Source of the DNA: Xanthobacter autotrophicus Py2 | GTDB taxonomy: Bacteria; Pseudomonadota; Alphaproteobacteria; Rhizobiales; Xanthobacteraceae | Direction of reading: 5' to 3' | Length of the DNA stretch: 64,000 bases | Assembly: GCA_000017645.1 (NCBI GenBank) | Contig: CP000781.1 | Coordinates: 496,001 to 560,000 of the forward strand | Shown here: positions 37,967-47,570 of the stretch, in pieces | How the letters are laid out: each line of letters starts with the position of its first letter | How positions within the stretch are numbered: position 1 is the first letter of the stretch | Made by a program: the position numbers and the translations under genes | Notes under the pieces: generated by a model | Seen by the model: only the letters and a program-made list of their open reading frames with translations | The model's database searches: none | Told to the model about the DNA's origin: nothing

Positions 37967-38980
37967 ATGCATTCGGCAATCGCCAGAACCATCCGGCGAG
38001 GTGCAGCCGCGCTCGCCGTGGCCGCAGCTTTTTCCCCCCTGGCGGCGCACGCCTGGGAACCGACCAAGACCGTGGAATTCATCGTGCCGGCGGGTACGGG
38101 CGGTGGCGCCGACCAGATGGCGCGCATGATTCAGGGCATTGTTCAGAAGAACAACCTGATGACCCAGCCCCTCGTCGTCATCAACAAGTCAGGCGGCGCG
38201 GGTGCCGAAGGCTTTCTCGATGTGAAGGGCTCCAACAGGAACCCGCACAAGATCATCATTTCCCTGTCCAACCTCTTCACCACGCCGCTCGCCACCGGCG
38301 TGCCCTTCTCTTGGAAGGACATGACGCCGGTTTCCATGCTGGCCCTGGATGAATTCGTCCTGTGGGTGAACGCGAAGGCGCCTTATGACGATGTGAAGGG
38401 CTATCTCGATGCGCTGAAGGCGGCGTCGGGAGACCAGGTCTTCAAGATGGGCGGCACCGGCTCCAAGCAGGAAGACCAGATCATCACCGCCGCCATCGAG
38501 CAGAAGACCGGCGCCAAGTTCATCTACGTGCCCTACAAGGGCGGCGGCGACGTGGCGGCGCAGCTTGTGGGCGGGCATGTCACCTCGTCGGTGAACAATC
38601 CCATCGAGGCGGTTTCCCAGTGGCGCGCCGGCGAGCTGAAGCCGCTGTGCGTGTTCGACGACCAGCGCTTGCCCTACAAGGAGCCCATCGCCAACGGCAA
38701 GTCGTGGGCAGACATTCCCACCTGCAAGGAAGCCGGGCTCGACATCGAATATTTGATGCTGCGCGGCATCTTCATGCCGCCGGGCGCCTCGAAGGAACAG
38801 GTCGAGTATTTCGTCGATCTGTTCAAGCGGGTGCGCGCCACGCCCGAGTGGCAGGACTTCATGCAGAAGGGCGCCTTCAACACCACCGCCCTCACCGGCA
38901 CGGACTATGCCGCCTGGCTTGAGAAGGCCGCCGGGACCCACAAGGACCTGATGGAGAAGGCCGGCTTCGTCGCGAAGTAG
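37967..38980 (+). CDS. tripartite tricarboxylate transporter substrate-binding protein (TctC/Bug family)
   Basis: A 337-residue periplasmic binding protein with a signal peptide cleaved after AHA (about residue 27). The mature part begins with VEFIVPAGTGGGADQMAR, the characteristic Bug-family ligand loop, and includes FIYVPYKGGGDVAAQLVGGHV. The ATG at 37967 has GGGAGGAAAA upstream. TctB and TctA genes follow in order, completing the transporter. Bug proteins bind carboxylates; in this locus oxalate is the likely ligand, but this is inference. Confidence 0.92.
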   Translation: MHSAIARTIRRGAAALAVAAAFSPLAAHAWEPTKTVEFIVPAGTGGGADQMARMIQGIVQKNNLMTQPLVVINKSGGAGAEGFLDVKGSNRNPHKIIISLSNLFTTPLATGVPFSWKDMTPVSMLALDEFVLWVNAKAPYDDVKGYLDALKAASGDQVFKMGGTGSKQEDQIITAAIEQKTGAKFIYVPYKGGGDVAAQLVGGHVTSSVNNPIEAVSQWRAGELKPLCVFDDQRLPYKEPIANGKSWADIPTCKEAGLDIEYLMLRGIFMPPGASKEQVEYFVDLFKRVRATPEWQDFMQKGAFNTTALTGTDYAAWLEKAAGTHKDLMEKAGFVAK

Positions 38981-39058
38981 CGGGCACGGCTCCGCCGGGT
39001 GTCCGGCGGAGCCGTTCCCGACGCGACAGGCAGGTCTTCGGCAACGGGAGGATGGGTC

Positions 39059-39574
39059 ATGAGCAGCGAAACCGGCCATACCGGCCAAAATGAGAAAACC
39101 GTCACCAACCGCACCATGGACATGGTGGTGGCCCTCGTCTTCATGGGCGTCTCGGCGCTGGTTATGAGCGACAGCTGGCGCGTCGGCGCAAGCTGGGCGG
39201 CGGACGGGCCGCAGGCGGGATATTTCCCGTTCTACGTGGGGCTGATCATGTTCGTCGCCAGCACGGTCACGCTGGTGCAGAACATCGTCACCCGCCATCC
39301 CGACCTCACCAATTTCGTCGACCGCACCCAGCTGGTCTCGGTGATGCAGGTGCTGATCCCGACGACGCTCTATGTGGGGCTGATCTTCCTTCTGGGGATC
39401 TATCTCGCCTCCGCCGTGTTCATCGCCTTCTTCATGTGGTGGCTGGGCAAGTATTCGCCGGCGAAGATCATCCCGGTCGCGGTGGGTGTGCCTCTCGCGC
39501 TGTTCGTGATGTTCGAGATCTGGTTCCTGGTGCCCCTGCCCAAGGGGCCGCTGGAAACCGCGCTCGGCTACTGA
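39059..39574 (+). CDS. tripartite tricarboxylate transporter small membrane subunit (TctB)
   Basis: A 171-residue membrane protein with four predicted transmembrane helices, matching the TctB/DUF1468 family in length and topology (GPQAGYFPFYVGLIMF is the conserved first loop and helix). The ATG at 39059 has GGGAGG upstream; an earlier ATG at 38999 has no support. It lies 78 bases after the binding-protein gene. Confidence 0.88.
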   Translation: MSSETGHTGQNEKTVTNRTMDMVVALVFMGVSALVMSDSWRVGASWAADGPQAGYFPFYVGLIMFVASTVTLVQNIVTRHPDLTNFVDRTQLVSVMQVLIPTTLYVGLIFLLGIYLASAVFIAFFMWWLGKYSPAKIIPVAVGVPLALFVMFEIWFLVPLPKGPLETALGY

Positions 39575-39891
39575 TCCGGTTGCCGGCGCGCAGGAAGAGC
39601 GCGCAAGACCAGGTCACGCCAAGAAAAGTAGTCGCAGAAAAATAACGCGATCATTTTCACCGTTCGATGAAACGCGAAGATGATCGAGCCGCGCGCGGCA
39701 CGTCCCGCGCGTTGTGGCGCTGCACCCGCATCCCCCGTCCGCCGGACGGATCAGCGGGCGCCCCGCGAAGACAAGCCCGGCGCGCCGGCTCAGCCGCGAT
39801 GCCGCAACACGGCCCAACCCTGACAAGACAACGCGCCCGCCCCTCAAGGCCGCCGCCAGACGCGGCGTGAGGCGGTGCAACGGAGGCCCCC
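39575..39891. other. gap between tctB and tctA
   Basis: A 317-base gap is long for a transporter operon. It holds an AT-rich patch (39620-39670) followed by a very GC-rich stretch. No gene, clear hairpin or repeat could be supported; an internal promoter for tctA is possible. Confidence 0.5.
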
Positions 39892-41409
39892 GTGGAAGCG
39901 CTCACCTCACTCATCGGAGGGTTCGGTGTCCTCGCCGACCCCATGAACATCGTCTACATGTTCGTCGGCATCACGCTCGGCGTGCTCATCGGGGTGCTGC
40001 CGGGGCTGGGGGGCGCGAACGGTGTCGCCATCCTGTTGCCGCTCACCTTCTCCATGACGCCGGTCTCCGCCATCATCATGCTGTCCTCCATCTATTGGGG
40101 GGCGCTGTTCGGAGGCGCCATCACCTCCATCCTGTTCAACATTCCCGGCGAGCCGTGGAGCGTCGCCACCACCTTCGACGGGCACCCCATGGCCCAGAAG
40201 GGGAAAGCCGGCGAGGCCCTGACGGGGGCCTTCACCGGCTCCTTCATCGGTGCCTTCTTCGCGGTGCTGCTCATCACCTTCCTGGCGCCGGTCATCGCGA
40301 AGTTCGCGCTGCAGTTCGGGCCGGCGGAATTCTTCGCGGTCTATCTCCTCACCTTCTGCGCCTTCGTGGGCATGGGGCGGGAGCCGGCGGCGAAGGTCAT
40401 CGCGGCCATGATGCTGGGCTTTGCGCTCGCGGCCGTGGGCATCGACACGGTGACCGGCCAGTTGCGCATGACCTTCGGCTCGGTGGAGCTGCTGCGCGGC
40501 TTCGACTTCCTGGTGGCGGTCATCGGCCTGTTCGGCGTGGGCGAAATCCTGCTCACCATGGAAGAGGGCCTCGCCTTCAAGGGCAAGAGCGCGGCCATCA
40601 ACGCCAAGGTGGTGTGGGAGACCTGGAAGAAGCTGCCGCAATACTGGGTGGGCTGCCTGCGCTCGGCCATCGTCGGCTGCTGGATGGGTGTCACCCCCGG
40701 CGGCGCTACCCCGGCCTCCTTCATGAGCTATGGCCTCGCCAAGAAGTTCTCCAGGAACGGGCGCAACTTCGGCAAGGGCGAACTGGAGGGTGTGGTGATG
40801 CCGGAAGTGGCGGCCCACGCCGCCGGCACTTCGGCGCTCCTGCCCATGCTGACGCTCGGCATCCCCGGCTCGCCCACGGCGGCGGTGCTCCTGGGCGGCC
40901 TGCTCATCTGGGGCCTCCAGCCGGGACCGCTGCTGTTCGTGGAGCAGAAGGACTTCGTGTGGGGCCTCATCGCCTCCATCTATCTCGGCAACATCGCGGG
41001 CCTCATCGTGGTGCTGACCACGGTGCCGATCTTCGCGGCCATCCTGCGCATTCCGTTCAGCGTCATCGCGCCTGTCATCCTCGTGATCTGCGCGGTAGGG
41101 GCCTACACGGTGCACAATGCGGGGCTGGACATCGCCGTGATGCTGGTGTTCGGCGTCATCGGCTACCTGTTCAAGAAGCTGCAATATCCGCTGGCGCCGC
41201 TGGTGCTGGCCCTGGTGCTGGGCGACATGGCGGAATCCTCGTTCCGGCAGGCCATGCTGGTGTCCCAGGGCCACCTGTCCATCTTCTGGTCCAACCCGCT
41301 GGTGGGCTCCATCGTGACGCTGGCCCTGGTCATGCTGATCTGGCCGCTGATCTCCATCGTCCTTGCCCGGCTCAAGGGACCCGGCTCGAAGCCCGCCGCC
41401 GCCGAGTGA
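39892..41409 (+). CDS. tripartite tricarboxylate transporter large permease (TctA)
   Basis: A 505-residue permease with about eleven or twelve transmembrane helices. The two TctA glycine/proline motifs are present: GVLPGLGGANGVAILLPLTF near the N-terminus and GIPGSPTAAVLLGGLLIWGLQPGP in the second half. The start is the GTG at 39892 with GGAGG about seven bases upstream. It is the sodium- or proton-coupled channel partner of the TctC and TctB proteins encoded before it. Confidence 0.93.
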   Translation: MEALTSLIGGFGVLADPMNIVYMFVGITLGVLIGVLPGLGGANGVAILLPLTFSMTPVSAIIMLSSIYWGALFGGAITSILFNIPGEPWSVATTFDGHPMAQKGKAGEALTGAFTGSFIGAFFAVLLITFLAPVIAKFALQFGPAEFFAVYLLTFCAFVGMGREPAAKVIAAMMLGFALAAVGIDTVTGQLRMTFGSVELLRGFDFLVAVIGLFGVGEILLTMEEGLAFKGKSAAINAKVVWETWKKLPQYWVGCLRSAIVGCWMGVTPGGATPASFMSYGLAKKFSRNGRNFGKGELEGVVMPEVAAHAAGTSALLPMLTLGIPGSPTAAVLLGGLLIWGLQPGPLLFVEQKDFVWGLIASIYLGNIAGLIVVLTTVPIFAAILRIPFSVIAPVILVICAVGAYTVHNAGLDIAVMLVFGVIGYLFKKLQYPLAPLVLALVLGDMAESSFRQAMLVSQGHLSIFWSNPLVGSIVTLALVMLIWPLISIVLARLKGPGSKPAAAE

Positions 41410-41585
41410 CGGGAGGCTGAGCGAAAGCCCTCGGGGCGGCGGTGGGTCGTCGCCCCGATTTCAACGCGGTGGGCAGGCCTTCGCGGAGCCGCCCGACACC
41501 CCCTCCGAGCCCGCGCAAGCCCAGCAATGCTGCGGTGCGCAATCGAATCTCCGGGCATCGGGATTGCGTTGGCGTTATGAAGACC

Positions 41586-41597
41586 GTATACAGTATT
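41586..41597. promoter_or_regulatory. shared motif, candidate autoregulatory GntR operator
   Basis: GTATACAGTATT contains a GTATAC palindrome and the ACAGTATT element also found before tctC. It lies 60 bases before the GTG of the GntR gene. Confidence 0.45.
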
Positions 41598-41656
41598 TCA
41601 CGGAGTTGGACCGCCTCGCCAGAAGGTGGCCGTTCCAGGGAGAGGAAGCCAAGGTC

Positions 41657-42385
41657 GTGCATCAACTGCCAGTGCATCAGACCCCCGCGCCGGTCACGGA
41701 CGCTCCGAAGCTCAACGTCGAGCCGCTGGAGGCTGCCTCGAGCCTGCGCATGCTTGCTTACGATGCGCTCAAGCGAGCCATCACCCAAATGGACATCTAC
41801 GGCAGCGCCGCCGAGTTCCGCCTCGACGAGCGCCAGCTCTCCGAGACGCTCGGGGTGTCGCGGACGCCGATCCGCGAGGCGATGACGGTGCTGGAGCAGG
41901 AAGGTTTCGTGCGTTCGGTGCCGCGCCGGGGCATCTTCGTGGTGCGCAAGACCAAGCGCGAGATCCTCGACCTCATCGTGGTCTGGGCGGCGCTGGAAGG
42001 CATGGCGGCGCGGCTTGCCGCGACCAATGCCTCCGACGACGAGATCGACAGCCTGCGCCGGCTGTTCAACGAATTCGAGGCCACGCCTCCGGCGAGCCCC
42101 ATGCATGAATATTCGCAGGCGAACATCGCCTTCCACCAGGCGGTCATCCGCATGGGAGGCTGCCGCCTGATCGTGGACATGACCGGGAACCTGTTCCTGC
42201 ACATGCGCGCCATCCGCGCGGTGTCGGTGCGGCAGGAGAACCGGTTTGAAATCTCCATGCGGGAACACATGGCGATCATCGACGCGCTCGAGCAAAGGGA
42301 CCCAGATCTCGCCGAGCGCCTGGTGCGGGAACACACCATGGGTCTTGCGGCCCATGTGGAGCGGCACGGTGTCTTTCCCGAATAG
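41657..42385 (+). CDS. GntR-family (FCD) transcriptional regulator of the oxalate locus
   Basis: A 242-residue regulator with an N-terminal winged helix-turn-helix (LDERQLSETLGVSRTPIREA, residues about 54-73, then LEQEGFVRSVPRRGIFV) and a C-terminal FCD ligand domain containing the expected histidines (ANIAFHQAV, REHMAIIDAL, REHTMGLAAHV). A GTG at 41657 is chosen because GGGAGAGGAAG precedes it; the frame is open far upstream into the tctA gene. It sits directly before oxc and probably controls oxc-frc in response to a carboxylate. Confidence 0.88.
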   Translation: MHQLPVHQTPAPVTDAPKLNVEPLEAASSLRMLAYDALKRAITQMDIYGSAAEFRLDERQLSETLGVSRTPIREAMTVLEQEGFVRSVPRRGIFVVRKTKREILDLIVVWAALEGMAARLAATNASDDEIDSLRRLFNEFEATPPASPMHEYSQANIAFHQAVIRMGGCRLIVDMTGNLFLHMRAIRAVSVRQENRFEISMREHMAIIDALEQRDPDLAERLVREHTMGLAAHVERHGVFPE

Positions 42386-42431
42386 GCCGAGAACAAGCCA
42401 AACCGGGACGACGCGCTGAAGGAGACGCCTC

Positions 42432-44186
42432 ATGGCAACGGCGGAAAAGACCAAGATCGAAGACAACGTGGTGCATCTCGACCCCGCGGCCGAGCAGGAG
42501 CTTACCGACGGCTTCCACCTCGTCATTGATGCCCTGAAGCTGAACGGCATCGAGACCATCTACGGCGTCCCCGGCATCCCGATCACCGACCTCGGCCGCA
42601 TGGCCCAGGAGGAGGGGATCCGCGTCATCTCTTTCCGTCATGAGCAGAATGCCGGCAACGCGGCGGCCATCGCCGGCTTCCTCACCAAGAAGCCGGGCGT
42701 GTGCCTCACCGTCTCCGCGCCGGGCTTCCTCAACGGCCTGACCGCGCTGGCGAACGCCACCACCAACTGCTTCCCGATGATCCTCATCTCCGGCTCGTCC
42801 GAGCGCGAGATCGTCGACCTGCAGCAGGGCGACTACGAGGAGATGGACCAGCTCGCCATCGCCAAGCCCCTGTGCAAGGCGGCCTTCCGCGTGCTGCACG
42901 CGGCGGATATCGGCATCGGCGTGGCGCGGGCCATCCGCGCGGCGGTGTCGGGCCGTCCCGGCGGCGTCTATCTCGACCTGCCGGCGAAGCTCTTCTCCCA
43001 GGCGATGGATGCCGAAGCCGGCGCGAAATCGCTGGTGAAGGTGATCGATGCCGCTCCCGCGCAGATCCCCTCGCCCGCCGCCGTGGACCGCGCCATCGAC
43101 CTGCTGAAGGGCGCCAAGAAGCCCCTCATCATCCTCGGCAAGGGCGCGGCCTATGCCCAGGCCGATGAAGAGATCCGCGCGTTCGTCGAGAACAGCGGCA
43201 TTCCCTTCCTGCCCATGAGCATGGCCAAGGGCCTTTTGCCCGACACCCATCCCCAGTCCGCCGGTGCCGCGCGCTCCACCGCGCTGAAGGATGCCGACGT
43301 GGTGCTCCTCGTCGGCGCCCGCCTCAACTGGCTGCTGTCGCACGGCAAGGGCAAGACCTGGGGCGACAAGCCCAAGCAGTTCATCCAGGTGGACATCGAG
43401 CCCCGCGAGATGGACTCCAACGTGGAGATCAAGGCGCCGCTGGTGGGTGACATCGGCTCTGTCATCGCGGCGCTGAACGCCCGCATCGACGGCAGCTGGC
43501 AGGCTCCGCCCGCCGAGTGGGTGGAGACCATCCGCTCCAAGAAGGAAGCCAACATCGCCAAGATGGCGCCGAAGCTGCTCAAGAATTCGGTACCCATGGA
43601 CTTCCACTCGGCGCTCGGCGCGCTGAAGAATGTGATCAAGGAGCGGCCCGACGCCATCCTCGTCAATGAGGGCGCCAACACGCTCGATCTCGCCCGCGGC
43701 ATCATCGACATGCACCAGCCGCGCAAGCGCCTGGACGTGGGCACCTGGGGCGTGATGGGCATCGGCATGGGCTTCGCGGTGGGCGCGGCCGTGGAGACCG
43801 GCAAGCCGGTGCTCGCGGTGGAAGGCGACAGCGCCTTCGGCTTCTCCGGCATGGAGGTGGAGACCATCTGCCGCTACGACCTGCCGGTCACCATCGTGAT
43901 CTTCAACAACAACGGCATCTATCGCGGCACCGACACCGACCCCACCGGGCGTGATCCCGGCACCACGGTGTTCGTGCCCGGCGCCCGCTACGACAAGATG
44001 ATGGAAGCCTTCGGCGGCGTGGGCGTGCATGTCACCTCCCCCGACGAGCTCTATCGCGCCGTGAGCGCCGCCATGGACAGCGGCAAGCCCACCCTGATCA
44101 ACGCGGTGATCGACCCGGCGGCCGGCTCCGAGAGCGGCAACATCGGTTCGCTCAACCCGCAGAGCGTGGTCAAAAAGAAGAAGTGA
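42432..44186 (+). CDS. oxc: oxalyl-CoA decarboxylase
   Basis: A 584-residue thiamine-diphosphate enzyme that converts oxalyl-CoA to formyl-CoA and CO2. The catalytic glutamate E71 lies in [11 protein letters not shown], and the ThDP-magnesium motif starts at GDSAFGFSG (about residue 465) and ends at FNNNG. The segment [20 protein letters not shown] and the C-terminal [18 protein letters not shown] are characteristic of Oxc. The ATG at 42432 has GGAGA upstream. It lies 46 bases after the GntR gene and before a CoA-transferase gene, the classical oxalate pair. Confidence 0.96.
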   Translation: MATAEKTKIEDNVVHLDPAAEQELTDGFHLVIDALKLNGIETIYGVPGIPITDLGRMAQEEGIRVISFRHEQNAGNAAAIAGFLTKKPGVCLTVSAPGFLNGLTALANATTNCFPMILISGSSEREIVDLQQGDYEEMDQLAIAKPLCKAAFRVLHAADIGIGVARAIRAAVSGRPGGVYLDLPAKLFSQAMDAEAGAKSLVKVIDAAPAQIPSPAAVDRAIDLLKGAKKPLIILGKGAAYAQADEEIRAFVENSGIPFLPMSMAKGLLPDTHPQSAGAARSTALKDADVVLLVGARLNWLLSHGKGKTWGDKPKQFIQVDIEPREMDSNVEIKAPLVGDIGSVIAALNARIDGSWQAPPAEWVETIRSKKEANIAKMAPKLLKNSVPMDFHSALGALKNVIKERPDAILVNEGANTLDLARGIIDMHQPRKRLDVGTWGVMGIGMGFAVGAAVETGKPVLAVEGDSAFGFSGMEVETICRYDLPVTIVIFNNNGIYRGTDTDPTGRDPGTTVFVPGARYDKMMEAFGGVGVHVTSPDELYRAVSAAMDSGKPTLINAVIDPAAGSESGNIGSLNPQSVVKKKK

Positions 44187-44206
44187 GCTTTTCGATCCCA
44201 TGAGAC

Positions 44207-44234
44207 TGACAGGCGGGACAAGTCCCGCCTGTCA
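44207..44234. other. hairpin between oxc and the first frc
   Basis: TGACAGGCGGGA and TCCCGCCTGTCA form a 12-bp perfect stem with a CAAG tetraloop, 20 bases after the oxc stop. No T run follows, so it looks more like an RNA-stabilising or processing element, or a partial terminator, inside the operon. Confidence 0.6.
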
Positions 44235-44324
44235 AACCCGAAGACCAAATAACAAAAACAGTAAACCGGGAACGAGACACTAGAAGCGGCGCAGCGTCGC
44301 AAGACCAGCCGGAGCGAGGACAAG

Positions 44325-45602
44325 ATGGGCAAGGCACTAGAGGGGGTCCGCATCCTGGACTTCACCCACGTTCAATCCGGCCCGAGCTGCACCCAGCTGC
44401 TCGCATGGTTCGGTGCCGACGTGATCAAGGTGGAGCGGCCGGGCGAAGGCGACGTGACGCGCGGCCAGCTGCGCGATGTCGACGACGCGGACAGCCTCTA
44501 TTTCACCATGCTCAACTCCAACAAGCGCTCCATCACGCTCGACACCAAGACCGCGGACGGCAAGGCCGTGCTGGAGGACCTGGTGCGGCGCTGCGACGTG
44601 CTGGTGGAGAATTTCGCCCCCGGTGCGCTGGATCGCATGGGGCTGACGTGGGAACGCCTGTCCGCCATCAATCCGCGCCTCATCCTGGCCTCGGTGAAGG
44701 GCTTCGGCCCCGGCCCGTTCGAGGACTGCAAGGTCTATGAGAACGTGGCCCAGTGCGCCGGCGGCGCGGCCTCCACCACCGGCTTCCGCGATGGGCCGCC
44801 CGTGGTCAGCGCCGCCCAGATCGGCGACAGCGGCACCGGCCTGCATCTGGCGCTGGGCATCGTCACCGCGCTGTTCCAGCGCGAGCACACCGGACGCGGC
44901 CAGAAGGTGCTGTGCGCCATGCAGGACGCGGTGCTGAACCTGTGCCGGGTGAAGCTGCGCGACCAGCAGCGCCTCGGCCACGGCCCGCTAAAGGAATACA
45001 GCCAGTTCGGCGAGGGCGTCCCGTTCGGCGAGACCGTGCCCCGCGCCGGCAACGACTCGGGCGGCGGCCAGCCCGGCCGCATCCTGCGCTGCAAGGGCTG
45101 GGAGCAGGACCCCAACGCCTACATCTACTTCATCACCCAGGGCCCGGTGTGGGCGAAGATCTGCGACGTCATCGGCGAGCCGGAGTGGAAGACCAAGCCG
45201 GACTATGCGAGCCCGGCCGCCCGCCTGCCGCATCTCAACGAGATCTTCACCCGCATCGAGGCGTGGACCATGGCCCACACCAAGTTCGAGGCCATGGAGA
45301 TCCTCAACCAGTACGACATCCCCTGCGGTCCGATCCTGTCCATGAAGGAGATCGCCGAGGACCGCTCGCTCTACGCCACCGGCACGCTGGTGGAGGTGGA
45401 GCACCCGGTGCGCGGCACCTACCTCACAGTCGGCAACCCCATCAAGCTCTCGGACAACCAGGTGGATGTGGAGCGCTCGCCGCTGCTCGGGGAGCACACG
45501 GACGAGGTGCTCTCCCAGGTGCTGGGCCTTGCCCCTGACCGCATTGACGCCCTGCGCCAGTCGGGTGCGCTCGGCGCGCCGCGCCGGATGGCGGCGGAGT
45601 AG
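44325..45602 (+). CDS. frc: formyl-CoA:oxalate CoA-transferase-like protein, divergent copy
   Basis: A 425-residue class III CoA-transferase that moves CoA between formate and oxalate. The catalytic aspartate D168 lies in IGDSGTG and the active-site Gln is Q17 (DFTHVQSG). The glycine loop reads S245-GGG-Q, whereas Oxalobacter Frc and the second copy here have GGGGQ; this loop shapes the active site. The C-terminus is longer by about ten residues. Donor or acceptor use may therefore differ from the canonical enzyme. The ATG at 44325 has a GAGGA ribosome binding site. It follows oxc by 138 bases. Confidence 0.88.
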   Translation: MGKALEGVRILDFTHVQSGPSCTQLLAWFGADVIKVERPGEGDVTRGQLRDVDDADSLYFTMLNSNKRSITLDTKTADGKAVLEDLVRRCDVLVENFAPGALDRMGLTWERLSAINPRLILASVKGFGPGPFEDCKVYENVAQCAGGAASTTGFRDGPPVVSAAQIGDSGTGLHLALGIVTALFQREHTGRGQKVLCAMQDAVLNLCRVKLRDQQRLGHGPLKEYSQFGEGVPFGETVPRAGNDSGGGQPGRILRCKGWEQDPNAYIYFITQGPVWAKICDVIGEPEWKTKPDYASPAARLPHLNEIFTRIEAWTMAHTKFEAMEILNQYDIPCGPILSMKEIAEDRSLYATGTLVEVEHPVRGTYLTVGNPIKLSDNQVDVERSPLLGEHTDEVLSQVLGLAPDRIDALRQSGALGAPRRMAAE

Positions 45603-45694
45603 GGCATCGCGCCTCCGGGCGGCACCCTGAGGGGCCGCCCCTTGCCGCCGGCCGCATGCCGGCGGGGAGCAAAAGGCAGGAAGGAACGGAAGTC

Positions 45695-46141
45695 ATGACT
45701 GCGGCCCTAGATCTTGCTCAGCTGCTAGATGCCGTCGGAGACGCCATCGTCGTCTGCGACCAGGCCGGCGCCATCACGCTCTGGAACACGGGCGCCGAGC
45801 GCATGTTCGGCTTCGCGCCCGCCGAGGCCCTGGGCCAGTCGCTCGACATCATCATCCCCGAGCGCCAGCGCAAGCGGCACTGGGATGGCTACGACGTGAC
45901 CATGCGCACCGGCGTCACCCGCTACGGGACCAGCCTGCTGCGCGTCCCGGCCGTCCACAAGGACGGCCACGCCCTGTCCATCGCCTTCACCGTCGCCCTC
46001 GTCCATTCGGCCGACGGAAAGCCGACGCACGTCGCCGCGGTCATTCGCGACGAGACGGAGCGCTGGAAGGAAGAACGCAACCTTCAGAAGCGCGTCGCCG
46101 AGCTCGAGGCGAAGCTGAAGGCGACGGAACAAGCACAATAG
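45695..46141 (+). CDS. stand-alone PAS-domain protein in the oxalate operon
   Basis: A 148-residue protein consisting of one PAS fold (about residues 8-125: LLDAVGDAIVVCDQAGAIT, WNTGAERMFGFAPAEALGQS, RDETERW) and a short C-terminal coiled coil (KEERNLQKRVAELEAKLKA). There is no kinase, cyclase or DNA-binding output domain. It lies between the two CoA-transferase genes on the same strand, so it may sense a ligand or redox state and act on a partner through the coiled coil. The ATG at 45695 has AGGAAGGA upstream. The partner is unknown. Confidence 0.85.
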   Translation: MTAALDLAQLLDAVGDAIVVCDQAGAITLWNTGAERMFGFAPAEALGQSLDIIIPERQRKRHWDGYDVTMRTGVTRYGTSLLRVPAVHKDGHALSIAFTVALVHSADGKPTHVAAVIRDETERWKEERNLQKRVAELEAKLKATEQAQ

Positions 46142-46268
46142 CCGGATCAACCGGCATGGATCGGTTGATGGCGGCCCGGCCGTCGCGACCGGAGGTTTTC
46201 GGGACGAGAGGGCGCCACTGCCCGTCTCCTCCCGGTCTTAAGGCAACGCTTGATAAGGGAACGCGACC

Positions 46269-47522
46269 ATGACGACCAAGCCGTTGGAAGGCATCAAGAT
46301 CATCGACTTCACCCACGTCCAGGCCGGCCCCGCCTGCACCCAGCTCCTCGCCTGGTTCGGCGCGGACGTGATCAAGGTGGAGCGCCCCGGCTCCGGCGAC
46401 GTGACGCGCAACCAGCTGCGCGACATCTCCAATGCCGACGCGCTCTACTTCACCATGCTGAACTCCAACAAGCGCTCCCTGACCCTCGACACCAAGACCC
46501 CGGCGGGCAAGGAAGTGCTGACGAAGCTCATCAAGGAGAGCGACGTCCTGGTGGAGAATTTCGGCCCCGGCGCGCTCGACCGCATGGGCTTCACCTGGGA
46601 GCACATCAACGAGCTGAACCCGGGCCTGATCGTCGCCTCGGTGAAGGGCTTCTCCGATGGCCACCACTATGAAGACCTGAAGGTGTACGAGAACGTCGCC
46701 CAGTGCGCTGGCGGCGCCGCCTCCACCACCGGCTTCTGGGATGGCCCGCCCACCGTGTCGGCAGCCGCCCTCGGCGACAGCAACACCGGCATGCACCTCG
46801 CCATCGGCATCCTCACCGCGCTGCACGCCCGCAACAAGACCGGCAAGGGCCAGAAGGTCGCCGTGTCCATGCAGGACGCCGTCATCAACCTGTGCCGCGT
46901 GAAGCTGCGCGACCAGCAGCGCCTCGACCGCGTGGGCTACCTGGAGGAATATCCCCAGTACCCGCACGGCACCTTCTCGGACGTGGTTCCGCGCGGCGGC
47001 AATGCCGGCGGCGGCGGCCAGCCGGGCTGGGTGCTGAAGTGCAAGGGCTGGGAGACCGATCCCAACGCCTACATCTACTTCACCGTGCAGGAGCAGGCCT
47101 GGGGCAAGGTGGCGGAAGCCATTGGCAAGCCGGAATGGATCAACGACCCGGCCTATTCCACCGCCCGCGCTCGCCAGGACAAGATCTTCGACATCTTCGC
47201 CACCATCGAGGCGTGGCTGGCGGACAAGACCAAGTTCGAGGCGGTGGACATCCTGCGCAAGTTCGACATCCCCTGCGCGCCGGTGCTCACCATGAAGGAG
47301 ATCGCCGAGGACGAGTCGCTGCGCAAGAGCGGCACCATCGTCGAGGTGGATCACAAGCAGCGCGGCAAGTATCTCACCGTGGGCAGCCCCATCAAGTTCT
47401 CCGACCTGAGCGTGGAGATCACCGGCTCCCCGCTGCTCGGCGAGCACACCGACGAGGTCCTGTCCGAGCTCGGCTATTCGGCGGACCAGATCAAGTCCAT
47501 GCACGAGGGCCGCGTGGTCTGA
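46269..47522 (+). CDS. frc: formyl-CoA:oxalate CoA-transferase, canonical copy
   Basis: A 417-residue class III CoA-transferase very like Oxalobacter formigenes Frc as I recall it. It has Q18 in [13 protein letters not shown], the catalytic aspartate D170 in LGDSNTG, and the intact tetraglycine loop GGGGQPGW (247-250). It produces oxalyl-CoA from oxalate and formyl-CoA. The ATG at 46269 has AAGGGA upstream. It is the last gene of the oxc-frc-PAS-frc group and is followed by a strong terminator. Confidence 0.95.
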   Translation: MTTKPLEGIKIIDFTHVQAGPACTQLLAWFGADVIKVERPGSGDVTRNQLRDISNADALYFTMLNSNKRSLTLDTKTPAGKEVLTKLIKESDVLVENFGPGALDRMGFTWEHINELNPGLIVASVKGFSDGHHYEDLKVYENVAQCAGGAASTTGFWDGPPTVSAAALGDSNTGMHLAIGILTALHARNKTGKGQKVAVSMQDAVINLCRVKLRDQQRLDRVGYLEEYPQYPHGTFSDVVPRGGNAGGGGQPGWVLKCKGWETDPNAYIYFTVQEQAWGKVAEAIGKPEWINDPAYSTARARQDKIFDIFATIEAWLADKTKFEAVDILRKFDIPCAPVLTMKEIAEDESLRKSGTIVEVDHKQRGKYLTVGSPIKFSDLSVEITGSPLLGEHTDEVLSELGYSADQIKSMHEGRVV

Positions 47523-47540
47523 TCTCGCATTCGGCAAGTC

Positions 47541-47570
47541 CGGAAGCCGGCGATCGCCGGCTTCCGTTTT
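47541..47570 (+). terminator. rho-independent terminator of the oxalate operon
   Basis: CGGAAGCCGGC and GCCGGCTTCCG form an 11-bp stem with a GATC loop followed by TTTT, 18 bases after the second frc stop. Confidence 0.88.
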
